64,000 bases of DNA from Pseudomonas taiwanensis (GTDB taxonomy: Bacteria; Pseudomonadota; Gammaproteobacteria; Pseudomonadales; Pseudomonadaceae), in contig NZ_QJRF01000069.1 of the NCBI RefSeq assembly GCF_013393345.1, positions 186,001 to 250,000 of the forward strand. Direction: 5' to 3'. Of this stretch, positions 16,937 through 26,632 are shown piece after piece. The first letter of the stretch is position 1. Every line of letters begins with the position of its first letter. A model generated the notes under the pieces. That model was not told the origin of the DNA. It searched no databases and saw only the letters and a program-made list of their open reading frames with translations. The translations under genes were made by a program, and so were the position numbers.

Positions 16937-17845
16937 ATGTACGACGAAACCCTGCCCACCGTGGAACAGCTGGAGGTGGATGAACTGGTCTGCTGGCGGG
17001 TACATACCCGTCATGCCGAACTCCTGGTGGCCCAGCAAGGCGCCCAGGTACTGAGCTACCAGCCCCATGGCGAGGAGCCCGTGATCTGGTTGAGCGGCGA
17101 GGCGGCTTACAGTAAAGGTCAGGCCGTGCGTGGTGGCGTACCGGTGTGCTGGCCCTGGTTTGGTGACCTGCGCCGCAACCCGGCCGAGGTCCAGGGCATG
17201 CACGAGGGCGGCCCGATCTGCCCGGCCCACGGCCTGGTGCGCGAACGCGACTGGCAACTGCTGGGCATCGACAGCGACGGTCCTGCTGTGCGCCTGGAGT
17301 TCGCCCTGGATACCCGCGCCGAGCCCCTGCCTGGCTGGCCCCACGCCGCAGAACTCAAGCTTTCCATCGTGCTCGATGAGCAGCTGCAGCTGACGCTTTC
17401 CAGCCGCAATACGGATGACGCTCCGCTGGCCTTGAGCCAGGCGCTGCACAGCTATTTCGCCGTCAGCGACGTCCGCGAGGTGGAAGTCGAAGGCCTGGGC
17501 GGTTGCCGCTACATCGAGACGCTGGAGAACTGGCAATTGCGCCAGCAGGACGGAAACATCGCCTTCACCGGCGAAACCGACCGCATCTACCTGGAAACGC
17601 CGAGCCGCATGGCCATTCTCGACCGCGCCTGGAAACGCCGCATCCAGCTGGACGTGGAGAACTCGGCCTCCGCCGTGGTGTGGAATCCCTGGACCGACAA
17701 GGCCCGGCGCCTCTCGCAATTCGCTGACGACGCCTGGCCAGGAATGCTCTGCATCGAGACCGCGCGGGTGATGAACGACTGCGTGGTGCTCAAGCCCGGC
17801 GAAGAGCAGAAGATGACGGTCCGCATCGCCAGCCTGCCGCTGTAA
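16937..17845 (+). CDS. D-hexose-6-phosphate mutarotase (YeaD family)
   Basis: The 302-residue cytosolic enzyme belongs to the aldose-1-epimerase superfamily and would interconvert the alpha and beta anomers of glucose-6-phosphate. Family marks are GGVPVCWPWFGDLR (substrate loop), AHGLVRERDW with the catalytic His region, LHSYFAVSDV, and VVWNPWTDKARRLSQFADD near the end, with a Glu in LCIETARV that acts as the base. The length is as expected. The gene stands alone; its last 22 bases are repeated three more times downstream within a tandem array. Confidence 0.92.
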   Translation: MYDETLPTVEQLEVDELVCWRVHTRHAELLVAQQGAQVLSYQPHGEEPVIWLSGEAAYSKGQAVRGGVPVCWPWFGDLRRNPAEVQGMHEGGPICPAHGLVRERDWQLLGIDSDGPAVRLEFALDTRAEPLPGWPHAAELKLSIVLDEQLQLTLSSRNTDDAPLALSQALHSYFAVSDVREVEVEGLGGCRYIETLENWQLRQQDGNIAFTGETDRIYLETPSRMAILDRAWKRRIQLDVENSASAVVWNPWTDKARRLSQFADDAWPGMLCIETARVMNDCVVLKPGEEQKMTVRIASLPL

Positions 17846-18452
17846 CCCCTGTGGGGCGAATTCATTGGCGATGTCTGCGGTCCAGGAGCCTTGTAGGAGC
17901 TAGCTTGCTAGCGAAAAAGGACCATTCGCTGGCAAGCCAGCTCCTACGGGCAATGCAGCTACTTGCACCACCCGATGAGACATCGCCAGCCTGCCGCTGT
18001 AACCCTGTGGGGGCGAATTCATTGGCGATGTCTGCGGTCCAGGAGCCCTTGTAGGAGCTAGCTTGCTAGCGAAAAAGGGCCATTCGCTGGCAAGCCAGCT
18101 CCTACAGGCAATGCAGCTACTTGCAACACCTAATGAGACATCGCCAGCCTGCCGCTGTAACCCTGTGGGGGCGAATTCATTGGCGATGTCTGCGGTCCAG
18201 GAGCCTTGTAGGAGCTAGCTTGCTAGCGAAAAAGGGCCATTCGCTGGCAAGCCAGCTCCTACGGGCAATGCAGCTACTTGCACCACCTGATGAGACATCG
18301 CCAGCCTGCCGCTGTGACCCTGTGGGGGCGAATTCATTGGCGATGTCTGCGGTCCAGGAGCTTTGTAGGAGCTAGCTTGCTAGCGAAAAAGGACCATTCG
18401 CTGGCAAGCCAGCTCCTACGGTTAATGCAGCTACTTGCAACACCTTATGAGG
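17824..18452. repeat. Four tandem 157-bp copies of a gene end plus REP-like hairpin
   Basis: Copies start at 17824, 17981, 18139 and 18296 (spacing 157, 158, 157). Each begins with the last codons and stop of the mutarotase gene (CATCGCCAGCCTGCCGCTGT...), then GCGAATTCATTGGCGATGTC, then a hairpin with arms GTAGGAGCTAGCTTGCTAGCG and CTGGCAAGCCAGCTCCTAC, and ends CAATGCAGCTACTTGCA. In copies 2-4 the junction also makes GACATCGCCA pair with TGGCGATGTC. Sequence identity between copies is very high. This fills the gap to the DUF3299 gene; no further gene is seen. Confidence 0.95.
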
Positions 18453-18476
18453 GCCTGCGAATGCAGCCTCGTCGAC

Positions 18477-19010
18477 CTACAGATCGCTCTCTTCCACCAA
18501 TCGCACGCTACCGGCGTCCATGGCATAGGCGGCGTCAGCCAGGTCGTTGCTGACCTTCTCGACCTTCAGCGTGCCGTCGACCCAGATGGGCGCGTAGATG
18601 TCGTCGAGCTGGATGCCCTTGGGGTAGCGCACCAGCACGATCTGGTTGGGCGGCGGCGGTGGGACGTGGATGCAGGCGCCGGGGTAAGGCACCAGGAAGA
18701 ACAGCGTGCTGCGGCCCTTGGCATCGCTTTCCAGGGGCACGGGATAGCCGCCGATATGGATCGTCTTGCCATTCAGCGCGGCCACCGTCTTGGCGGAGTA
18801 CATCACAGCCGGCAGATCCTTCTGCTGCTTGAGACCGCCCTTCTGGTCGAAGTTGCCATCGGCCTCGGGGCTGTCGTGGCTGATATCCGGCATCTCTTCC
18901 AGCGCCTTGCGGTCCTCAGGCGGCATCAATTCGAGCCAGTCGGTTTCGGGAAGTTCGGCATGGGCGAGGGTGCAGCAGAACAGCAGCAATAGGCAGGCGA
19001 GACGGCGCAT
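18477..19010 (-). CDS. Secreted DUF3299 protein
   Basis: The 177-residue product starts at the ATG giving MRRLACLLLLFCCTLAHA, a clean signal peptide; an upstream in-frame start would add 11 residues before it. The mature part contains IHIGGYPVPLESDAKGRS, FFLVPYPGACIHVPPPPPNQ and a C-terminal beta-rich segment, matching DUF3299, a family of short periplasmic proteins sometimes linked to ABC exporters. The Cys in GACIHVPPPP is typical. No function is established. It is separated from neighbours and probably transcribed alone. Confidence 0.85.
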   Translation of the reverse strand: MRRLACLLLLFCCTLAHAELPETDWLELMPPEDRKALEEMPDISHDSPEADGNFDQKGGLKQQKDLPAVMYSAKTVAALNGKTIHIGGYPVPLESDAKGRSTLFFLVPYPGACIHVPPPPPNQIVLVRYPKGIQLDDIYAPIWVDGTLKVEKVSNDLADAAYAMDAGSVRLVEESDL

Positions 19011-19099
19011 GGGGGGACTCTTCAACGCATGGGGCGGGAACATCAGGCGCTAAGACTAACTGCGCGGGAAAGCGGTTCCCAGCCCCATCGAATGCAGGA

Positions 19100-19345
19100 C
19101 TAGCTCTTACGCACCAGACCGTAAATCACCAGCAGCACCACCGCGCCAATCACCGCGCCGATGAAGCCCGCTACTTGCCCGGCCTGGTAGATGCCAACAG
19201 CCTGGCCACCGTAGGTCGCCAGCAGCGAACCGCCGATACCAAGCAGGATGGTCATAATCCACCCCATGGCGTCGTCGCCAGGTTTGATGAAGCGTGCAAT
19301 CAGGCCAACGATCAGCCCGATGATGATGGTCCCGATGATGCCCAT
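19100..19345 (-). CDS. GlsB/YeaQ/YmgE-family small membrane protein
   Basis: The 81-residue protein has three hydrophobic segments (IIGTIIIGLIVGLIARFI, WIMTILLGIGGSLLATY, and VAGFIGAVIGAVVLLVIYGL), with the GlsB/YeaQ pattern PGDDAMGWI between the first two. Members are inner-membrane proteins often induced by stress or in stationary phase; the biochemical role is unknown. It is monocistronic, with about 90 bp on either side. Confidence 0.9.
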   Translation of the reverse strand: MGIIGTIIIGLIVGLIARFIKPGDDAMGWIMTILLGIGGSLLATYGGQAVGIYQAGQVAGFIGAVIGAVVLLVIYGLVRKS

Positions 19346-19440
19346 GTCATGCCCTCCGAAGGTAGTTGAGGCATGCCTGAGCCTAGATGCACCTGAGAAT
19401 GCTTGCCATCGACCGCCCCAACGGGGCGGCCGGATGGACG

Positions 19441-20526
19441 TCAGGACTTGACGATCAGCGCTTCCACCGCCGCGATCTGGCGATCGAGGGTGGCGCGGTC
19501 CGCGCAGCGCAGGGTGGCGTGGCCCACCTTGCGGCCGGCCTTGAAGGCCTTGCCGTAGTGATGCAGGTGGCAGTCGGCGATAGAAACAGCCTTATCCACA
19601 GCCGGCACTTCGCCGATGAAGTTGAGCATCGCGCTTTCGCCCAGCTTGGCGGTCGAGCCCAGCGGCAGGCCGGCGACAGCTCGCAGGTGGTTCTCGAACT
19701 GGCTGCACTCGGCGCCTTCGATGGTCCAGTGGCCGGAGTTGTGCACGCGCGGGGCGATCTCGTTGGCCTTCAGGCCGCCGTCCACCTCGAAGAACTCGAA
19801 GGCCAGCACGCCGACATAGTCCAGCTTGGTCAGCACGCGACCGACGTAGTCTTCGGCCAGGGCTTGCAGCGGGTGGTCGGTACTGGCGATGGACAGGCGC
19901 AGGATGCCGTTCTCGTGGGTGTTGTGCACCAGCGGGTAGAAGCGGGTTTCGCCATCGCGAGCGCGCACCGCCACCAGCGACACTTCGCCGGTGAAGGGCA
20001 CGAAACCTTCGAGGATGCAGGGCACGCTGCCCAGTTCAGCGAAGGCGCCAGTCACGTCTTCCGGCTTGCGCAGGACCTTCTGGCCCTTGCCGTCGTATCC
20101 CAGGGTGCGGGTCTTGAGTACGGCAGGCAGGCCGATGCTGGCGGCTGCGGCGTCGAGATCGGCCTGGGACTGGATATCGGCGAACTCGGGAGTCGGGATG
20201 CCGAGGTCCTTGAACATCGATTTCTCGAACCAGCGATCGCGGGCGATGCGCAGGGCTTCGGCGCTCGGGTAGACCGGCACGAACTGCGAGAGGAAGGCCA
20301 CGGTCTCAGCCGGCACGCTCTCGAACTCGAAGGTCACCAGATCCACTTCATCGGCCAGCTGGCGCAGGTGGTCCTGGTCGCCGTAGTCGGCGCGGATGTG
20401 CTCGCCGAGAGCCTGGGCGCAGGCATCCGGTGCGGGGTCGAGGAAGGCGAAGTTCATGCCCAGCGGGGTGCCCGCCAGGGCCATCATGCGACCCAGCTGG
20501 CCGCCACCGATTACGCCGATCTTCAT
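19441..20526 (-). CDS. purK: N5-carboxyaminoimidazole ribonucleotide synthase PurK
   Basis: PurK joins bicarbonate to aminoimidazole ribonucleotide using ATP, a step of purine synthesis. The 361-residue ATP-grasp protein begins MKIGVIGGGQLGRMMALAG (nucleotide-fold start) and has LKTRTLGYDGKGQ (ATP-binding loop), EGFVPFTGEVS and FEFFEVDGGLKANEIAPRVH with the metal-binding acidic and Asn residues. It lies 3 bp after purE, whose product acts next; the two form an operon as in most gammaproteobacteria. Confidence 0.97.
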   Translation of the reverse strand: MKIGVIGGGQLGRMMALAGTPLGMNFAFLDPAPDACAQALGEHIRADYGDQDHLRQLADEVDLVTFEFESVPAETVAFLSQFVPVYPSAEALRIARDRWFEKSMFKDLGIPTPEFADIQSQADLDAAAASIGLPAVLKTRTLGYDGKGQKVLRKPEDVTGAFAELGSVPCILEGFVPFTGEVSLVAVRARDGETRFYPLVHNTHENGILRLSIASTDHPLQALAEDYVGRVLTKLDYVGVLAFEFFEVDGGLKANEIAPRVHNSGHWTIEGAECSQFENHLRAVAGLPLGSTAKLGESAMLNFIGEVPAVDKAVSIADCHLHHYGKAFKAGRKVGHATLRCADRATLDRQIAAVEALIVKS

Positions 20527-20529
20527 GAC

Positions 20530-21021
20530 TCAGGCCTCACGCGGGTCCGGGTTGTCCAGGACCATGTCGGTCTGCTCGCGGCGGAAGTCCTTCAGCGCCA
20601 CGTGGTATTTCGGGTACTTGCCACCGAGGATGCTCGCAGCCAGCAGGGCCGCGTTGATCGCACCGGCCTTGCCGATGGCCAGGGTGGCGACCGGGATGCC
20701 GGCGGGCATCTGCACGATGGACAGCAGGGAGTCGACGCCCGAGAGCATGGACGACTGCACCGGCACGCCAAGCACCGGCAGGTGGGTCTTGGCCGCGCAC
20801 ATGCCCGGCAGGTGGGCGGCACCGCCGGCACCGGCGATGATCACCTCGATGCCACGGCCTTCGGCTTCTTCGGCGTACTGGAACAGCAGGTCCGGAGTGC
20901 GGTGGGCGGAAACCACCTTCACTTCATAGGGAATGCCCAGCTTTTCCAGCATGTCGGTGGTGTGGCTGAGGGTGCTCCAATCGGACTTGGAGCCCATGAT
21001 CACGCCTACCAGTGCGCTCAT
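20530..21021 (-). CDS. purE: N5-carboxyaminoimidazole ribonucleotide mutase PurE
   Basis: PurE moves the carboxyl group of N5-CAIR to give CAIR. The 163-residue protein shows the class I PurE marks: [13 protein letters not shown] (phosphate loop), [15 protein letters not shown] with the active-site His, and [14 protein letters not shown]. It is the first gene of purEK. The leader upstream holds a terminator-like hairpin read in the same direction, although no gene precedes it on that strand. Confidence 0.97.
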   Translation of the reverse strand: MSALVGVIMGSKSDWSTLSHTTDMLEKLGIPYEVKVVSAHRTPDLLFQYAEEAEGRGIEVIIAGAGGAAHLPGMCAAKTHLPVLGVPVQSSMLSGVDSLLSIVQMPAGIPVATLAIGKAGAINAALLAASILGGKYPKYHVALKDFRREQTDMVLDNPDPREA

Positions 21022-21040
21022 CGTCGTGCCTCATCAAAGT

Positions 21041-21150
21041 GCGCCAGTTGGCGCGACCAAAAAACAACAAGCCACGCAATGGCGTGGCTTGTCTGCAATG
21101 TGGGGCCGGACAGCGGGACGCGCTGCCGGCCGAAGGCCGCGCAGTATAAC
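21041..21150 (-). promoter_or_regulatory. purEK leader with terminator-like hairpin (possible attenuator)
   Basis: Read leftwards, a -10-like TATACT (21148-21143) is followed by a GC-rich stem, then ACAAGCCACGC (21092-21082, as complement) pairing with GCGTGGCTTGT around 4 bases. Next comes TGTTTTTTGG (T run at 21064-21059), and then GCGCCAACTGGCGC (21054-21041), 20 bp before the purE ATG. The T run makes this a proper intrinsic terminator, yet the only gene upstream, adhA, runs the other way. The -35 is not recognisable. Confidence 0.6.
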
Positions 21151-21298
21151 GCAAAGCCACGTCTGGCGTGCATTTGCCCTTACCACTCGTCCAGAGCCGA
21201 AGCCGGAGAGCCCGAACGCGGCTAAACCTTGCTCCAGCGCAATGCTCGCAAGAGGTAGCGGCGCAGAATCGGAGGTCTCTTCCAAGGAGGTGCATGCC

Positions 21299-22321
21299 AT
21301 GAACCAGACCATGAAAGCTGCGGTTGTCCACGCCTTTGGCGAACCGCTACGGATCGAGGAAGTGAAGGTTCCCCTGCCCGGCCCCGGGCAAATCCTGGTG
21401 AAGATCGAAGCCTCGGGCGTATGTCACACCGACCTGCACGCCGCCGAAGGCGACTGGCCGGTGAAACCGAGTCTGCCTTTCATCCCCGGCCACGAAGGCG
21501 TGGGCTATGTCGCAGCGGTGGGCACAGGGGTCATCCGCGTCAAAGAGGGCGACCGCGTCGGCGTGCCCTGGCTCTACACCGCCTGTGGCTGCTGCGAGCA
21601 CTGCCTGACCGGCTGGGAAACCCTCTGTGAAAGCCAGCAGAACACCGGCTACTCGGTGAACGGTGGCTACGCCGAATATGTGCTGGCCGATCCTAATTTC
21701 GTCGGAATCCTGCCAAAAAACGTCGAATTCGCCGAAATCGCGCCCATTCTTTGCGCCGGCGTCACCGTCTACAAGGGCCTGAAGGTCACGGGTGCGCGGC
21801 CCGGCCAATGGGTGGCGATTTCCGGTATTGGCGGGCTCGGCCATGTGGCGGTCCAGTACGCCCGCGCCATGGGGCTGCACGTCGCTGCCGTGGATGTGGA
21901 TGACACCAAGCTCGAACTGGCGCGCAAGCTCGGCGCCAGCCTGACCATCAATGCACTCGACGAGAACCCTGCCGAGGTGATCCAGCGGGACATCGGCGGC
22001 GCCCACGGCGTGCTGGTCACCGCCGTCTCCAACAGTGCCTTCGGCCAGGGCATCGGCATGGCCCGACGCGGCGGCACCGTAGCCCTGGTGGGCCTGCCAC
22101 CAGGCGACTTCCCGACGCCGATCTTCGACGTGGTGCTGAAGGCCATCAGCATCACCGGCTCCATCGTCGGCACCCGCGCCGACCTGCAGGAAGCCCTGGA
22201 CTTCGCGGGTGAAGGCCTGGTGAAAGCCACCATCCACCGCGACAAGCTGGACAACATCAACGGCATCTTCGAACAGATGCGCGCTGGAAAGATCGAAGGG
22301 CGGATCGTCGTCGAGGTCTAG
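21299..22321 (+). CDS. adhA: Zinc-dependent alcohol dehydrogenase AdhA
   Basis: The 340-residue enzyme oxidises primary alcohols with NAD+ (or the reverse). Catalytic zinc ligands are in [19 protein letters not shown] and [10 protein letters not shown]; the structural zinc is held by [15 protein letters not shown]; the nucleotide site is [19 protein letters not shown]. The start at 21299 follows AAGGAGG; longer versions run into the purE side. It is divergent from purEK. I recall adhA beside purE in PAO1, where it is used in ethanol and anaerobic metabolism. Confidence 0.94.
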   Translation: MNQTMKAAVVHAFGEPLRIEEVKVPLPGPGQILVKIEASGVCHTDLHAAEGDWPVKPSLPFIPGHEGVGYVAAVGTGVIRVKEGDRVGVPWLYTACGCCEHCLTGWETLCESQQNTGYSVNGGYAEYVLADPNFVGILPKNVEFAEIAPILCAGVTVYKGLKVTGARPGQWVAISGIGGLGHVAVQYARAMGLHVAAVDVDDTKLELARKLGASLTINALDENPAEVIQRDIGGAHGVLVTAVSNSAFGQGIGMARRGGTVALVGLPPGDFPTPIFDVVLKAISITGSIVGTRADLQEALDFAGEGLVKATIHRDKLDNINGIFEQMRAGKIEGRIVVEV

Positions 22322-22345
22322 CCCCATTACCTATCAAGCGGGAAC

Positions 22346-22366
22346 GGGCGGCATTGCCGCCCTCTT
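22346..22366 (+). terminator. Terminator-like hairpin after adhA
   Basis: GGGCGGC (22346-22352) and GCCGCCC (22356-22362) flank ATT and are followed by TCTT. The stem is strong but the T tract is short. Confidence 0.6.
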
Positions 22367-22555
22367 CCTGACACCGTTTCGATTCGCGCTTGATCGTTTA
22401 TAGCAACGATATTTCCTACGTAGCTCTCAGCATTACCCCACTTTTTGAACTACCAAAGTCTGCACTTCGCTTCCAGTAAAATATTTCTCCGTCATTGCCC
22501 ATGCACTGATCAACCCGTGCAGAAGTAATTCTGGAAATATTTTCGAGGCCTCAAA

Positions 22556-23710
22556 ATGAGAGAGCGTCATTCAAGCCCGCAATCAATCTGCATGGGGTTG
22601 ATGATTAAATCCCTGCATTCAATTTTTCCCGCGCTAGCAAGAAAGCTTGAGAGCAGCAAAACTTTCAATACGTCTGAAACCTCAAGCTACCGCCAGAATA
22701 TTCGGGACAAGCACCTGAAGGTGATGTCGGCGGCCCTATTATTGCTGTCTGTATCTTCAATCCAGAAAGTAGAAGCTGCTGTCTGCATTTGGAATGACAT
22801 TGGCCGGAAAACAAAATACAACAGCATCGCCACCAAGAATCTCGACGTCACACTTTCGGAAGGGCATATCGGTGCTGTCATTGGTCAGGCCACAATCGAA
22901 TTTTCAAAAGTCCCAAACAGCCACGTTTTTTGCGCCGATAGCAAACTTGATGAGGGTTGGAGTATCGATTTTGCCCCTGGAAAGCAGTTGGAACAAATTG
23001 GAAACAAGATCTACAAAAGCGGAATAGACGGCCTTGGCCTGAGATTTTTCATACACCCTAATCGCTACGAATTCCCTTACATCAACAATAAGGGCGGCGG
23101 TTTCACATATTTACTCAACTACAGAGCGCTCACGGTCGAAGTGATCCGTACGGGGCACATCGTGGGAGGTAATTCGCTCACGGCAACCCTCGATCTGGAC
23201 ATAGAACTAGTCCTCGACAGATGGCCGGCCCAGAAAATCTCTGGCACGACACAGCTAACCATCAACAACGTCCCCTACTATTCCAGTTGCACGCCAATCA
23301 TTCCCGTCATCGATGTTCCCCTGGGTGAAACCGAGCCCGCCGATATCCGTAACGACACCACTACCCCCTACAACTTCAACCTGGACATCTTGTGCGAGAC
23401 CGCCAAACCCGAAGAGGCGCCGACCCTGTCCGTCAAGGTCTACTTCCAGGGCGACAACAACGGCGATGGCTTGCTGAAAATAGCTACATCGCAAGTGGCG
23501 GCAACTGGCGTCCAGATTTCCTTGGAGGACACCAACAACAGGAAACTGCCGTTCGACCAGAGCAGGGCCCTGACCGTCCCCAAGGACCGACTCCATGAAC
23601 GAGGAGTGATCCACAGCCTGCCCATCGTGGCCAGGTACGTCAGCGACGGCACACCGGTTACCTCGGGCCCCGCGGACGCCTCACTCACCTACGTCATCGA
23701 GTACAACTGA
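22556..23710 (+). CDS. Orphan fimbrial-adhesin-like secreted protein
   Basis: The 384-residue product (start 22556, GAGG seven bases upstream) has a hydrophobic segment MSAALLLLSVSSIQKVEAA at about 57-75 that looks like a signal peptide after a long N-terminal extension; a start at the internal ATG of that segment (22724) is a real alternative. The mature part begins AVCIWNDIG and has a second Cys in SHVFCADS. The C-terminal 150 residues resemble the pilin domain of chaperone-usher fimbriae: a Cys pair (YYSSCTPI, LDILCETA), VKVYFQGDNNGDGLL, ATGVQISLEDTNN, LPIVARYVS and a final YVIEYN. That gives a two-domain tip-adhesin layout. No chaperone, usher or pilin gene is nearby. The first 600 bp are clearly more AT-rich than all neighbours. 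Ligand unknown. Confidence 0.7.
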   Translation: MRERHSSPQSICMGLMIKSLHSIFPALARKLESSKTFNTSETSSYRQNIRDKHLKVMSAALLLLSVSSIQKVEAAVCIWNDIGRKTKYNSIATKNLDVTLSEGHIGAVIGQATIEFSKVPNSHVFCADSKLDEGWSIDFAPGKQLEQIGNKIYKSGIDGLGLRFFIHPNRYEFPYINNKGGGFTYLLNYRALTVEVIRTGHIVGGNSLTATLDLDIELVLDRWPAQKISGTTQLTINNVPYYSSCTPIIPVIDVPLGETEPADIRNDTTTPYNFNLDILCETAKPEEAPTLSVKVYFQGDNNGDGLLKIATSQVAATGVQISLEDTNNRKLPFDQSRALTVPKDRLHERGVIHSLPIVARYVSDGTPVTSGPADASLTYVIEYN

Positions 23711-23726
23711 TCGTGCCGGGCGGCCA

Positions 23727-24635
23727 TCATGCCTCCCCGCCCACCCCACCTTCCAACTTGCGCCACAGCAGGCGGATCGCCGCCTTGCGCACCAGGGCAC
23801 AGCGGTACAGGCGGATTTCCAGCGGCACGTGCCACTGGCTGCCGCCGCAGATCACCAGGTCACCACGGGCCAGCTCGGCCTGGGCGCTGAAACGCGGCAC
23901 CCAGGCCACCCCCAACCCTTGCAGCGCCATGCTCTTCAGGCTGTCGGCCATGGCGGTTTCATACACCGTGGTCGAACGCAATGCGCGCTGGCGCAGAAGG
24001 ATGTTCACCGAGCGGCCGAGGAAGGCACCGGCGCTATAGGCCAGCAGCGGCACGCTCTGGCCGCTGTCCAACTCGAAGAGCGGCTTGCCGCTCGCGTCCA
24101 CCGCGCAGACCGGCAGCATTTCGGTTCGTCCCAGGTTCATCGAGGGGAAGATTTCCGGGTCCATCTGCAGCGCCGCGTCCGGGTCGTAGAAGGCCAGGAT
24201 CAAGTCGCAGCCGCCTTCACGCAGCGAATGCACGGCCTCACCGACGTTGGTGGCGATCAGGCGGCTGGCGATGTTCAGCCCGTCCGCCCGCAGCCGGGCG
24301 ATCCACTGCGGGAAAAAGCCCAGCGCCAGGGAGTGCGCGGCGGCGAACTGCAGCACCTCGCCCTGCTGGCCTTCCAGGTGATGCAGGTGACGCACTACCT
24401 CACCCAGTTGGTCCACCATGCTGCGCGCGGTGACCAGGAACAGCTGCCCGGATTCGGTCAGTTCGATGGGGGTGCGCGAGCGGTTGACCAGCGTCAGCCC
24501 CAGCGCCGCCTCCAGGCTGCGGATACGCCGGCTGAAAGCCGGCTGGGTGACGAAGCGCCGCTCGGCGGCCTGGGAAAAACTGCGGGTGTTGGCCAGGGCG
24601 ACGAAGTCTTCCAGCCATTTGGTTTCCAGGTTCAT
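23727..24635 (-). CDS. LysR-family transcriptional regulator
   Basis: The 302-residue protein starts MNLETKWLEDFVALANTRSF and has the LysR winged helix (FSQAAERRFVTQPAFSRRIR, residues about 18-40). A substrate-binding domain follows from about 90. It is divergent from aspA, the usual arrangement for a regulator and its target, so control of aspartate or dicarboxylate metabolism is plausible. I recall a LysR gene in the same position in PAO1. The inducer is not readable. Confidence 0.88.
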   Translation of the reverse strand: MNLETKWLEDFVALANTRSFSQAAERRFVTQPAFSRRIRSLEAALGLTLVNRSRTPIELTESGQLFLVTARSMVDQLGEVVRHLHHLEGQQGEVLQFAAAHSLALGFFPQWIARLRADGLNIASRLIATNVGEAVHSLREGGCDLILAFYDPDAALQMDPEIFPSMNLGRTEMLPVCAVDASGKPLFELDSGQSVPLLAYSAGAFLGRSVNILLRQRALRSTTVYETAMADSLKSMALQGLGVAWVPRFSAQAELARGDLVICGGSQWHVPLEIRLYRCALVRKAAIRLLWRKLEGGVGGEA

Positions 24636-24802
24636 CGTCAGATTCCGAGATGCTCGATTTTGGTGCACACGTTCGTGGCCGAACCCGCGTCACGCGGACA
24701 TTATGCCGATTGTGCATGACCCAGCGAATAACAGCATTGGCCGACAAATGGCCTGAGGCCTAGCTTATTGGGCATCGCGGCACTGGCCGTGTTCCCCCAG
24801 AG

Positions 24803-26239
<1,437 letters not shown>

Positions 26240-26286
26240 TCAGGCAAACGAACTCACCAGGAGGGGCCTCGCCCCTTCATCCTTCG

Positions 26287-26313
26287 AGGATGGCGCCAGC
26301 CATCCTTTTTTTT
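26287..26313 (+). terminator. Rho-independent terminator of aspA
   Basis: AGGATGGC (26287-26294) and GCCATCCT (26299-26306) pair around GCCA, followed by seven further T residues. A GAGGGGCCTCGCCCC hairpin lies just before it. Confidence 0.9.
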
Positions 26314-26358
26314 GCCTGTGGAAAAGTGCTCCGCTGGCGGCGTCAGGCCTGCGCTCTC

Positions 26359-26632
26359 GTAGGAGCGAGCTCTGCTCGCGAATGACGGACAAAACCGTTA
26401 CCCATGTGTCCCGACAAAGCTTCGCGAGCAAGCTCGCTCCTACATATCCACCAGCAGAGTTGAAACGGAGCGCGCGAGCTGTCCGAGAGTCACCCCTCTA
26501 CCTCTGGGACCGCCCTTGGCGAATGAATTCGCCCCCACAAGATGTGCGCAAGATCGGCGCGTAGCCCTGTAGGAGCGAGCTCTGCTCGCGAATGGGCCTG
26601 GCAGAAAGCTTCGCGAGCAAGCTCGCTCCTAC
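26359..26632. repeat. Two REPIN-type palindromes downstream of aspA
   Basis: Elements at 26359-26443 and 26569-26632 share arms GTAGGAGCGAGCTCTGCTCGCG and CGCGAGCAAGCTCGCTCCTAC, written here in parts, with different inner loops. A partial element with GAATGAATTCGCCCCCAC lies at 26521-26538 between them. They fill the 389-bp gap between aspA and the MocR gene; no gene is seen. The second element overlaps the MocR stop codon. Confidence 0.85.

Noticed and set aside
17824-18452. CRISPR-like appearance of four regular repeats
   Set aside because: The whole 157-bp unit is repeated without unique spacers, and it contains a gene end and hairpin; no cas genes are near.
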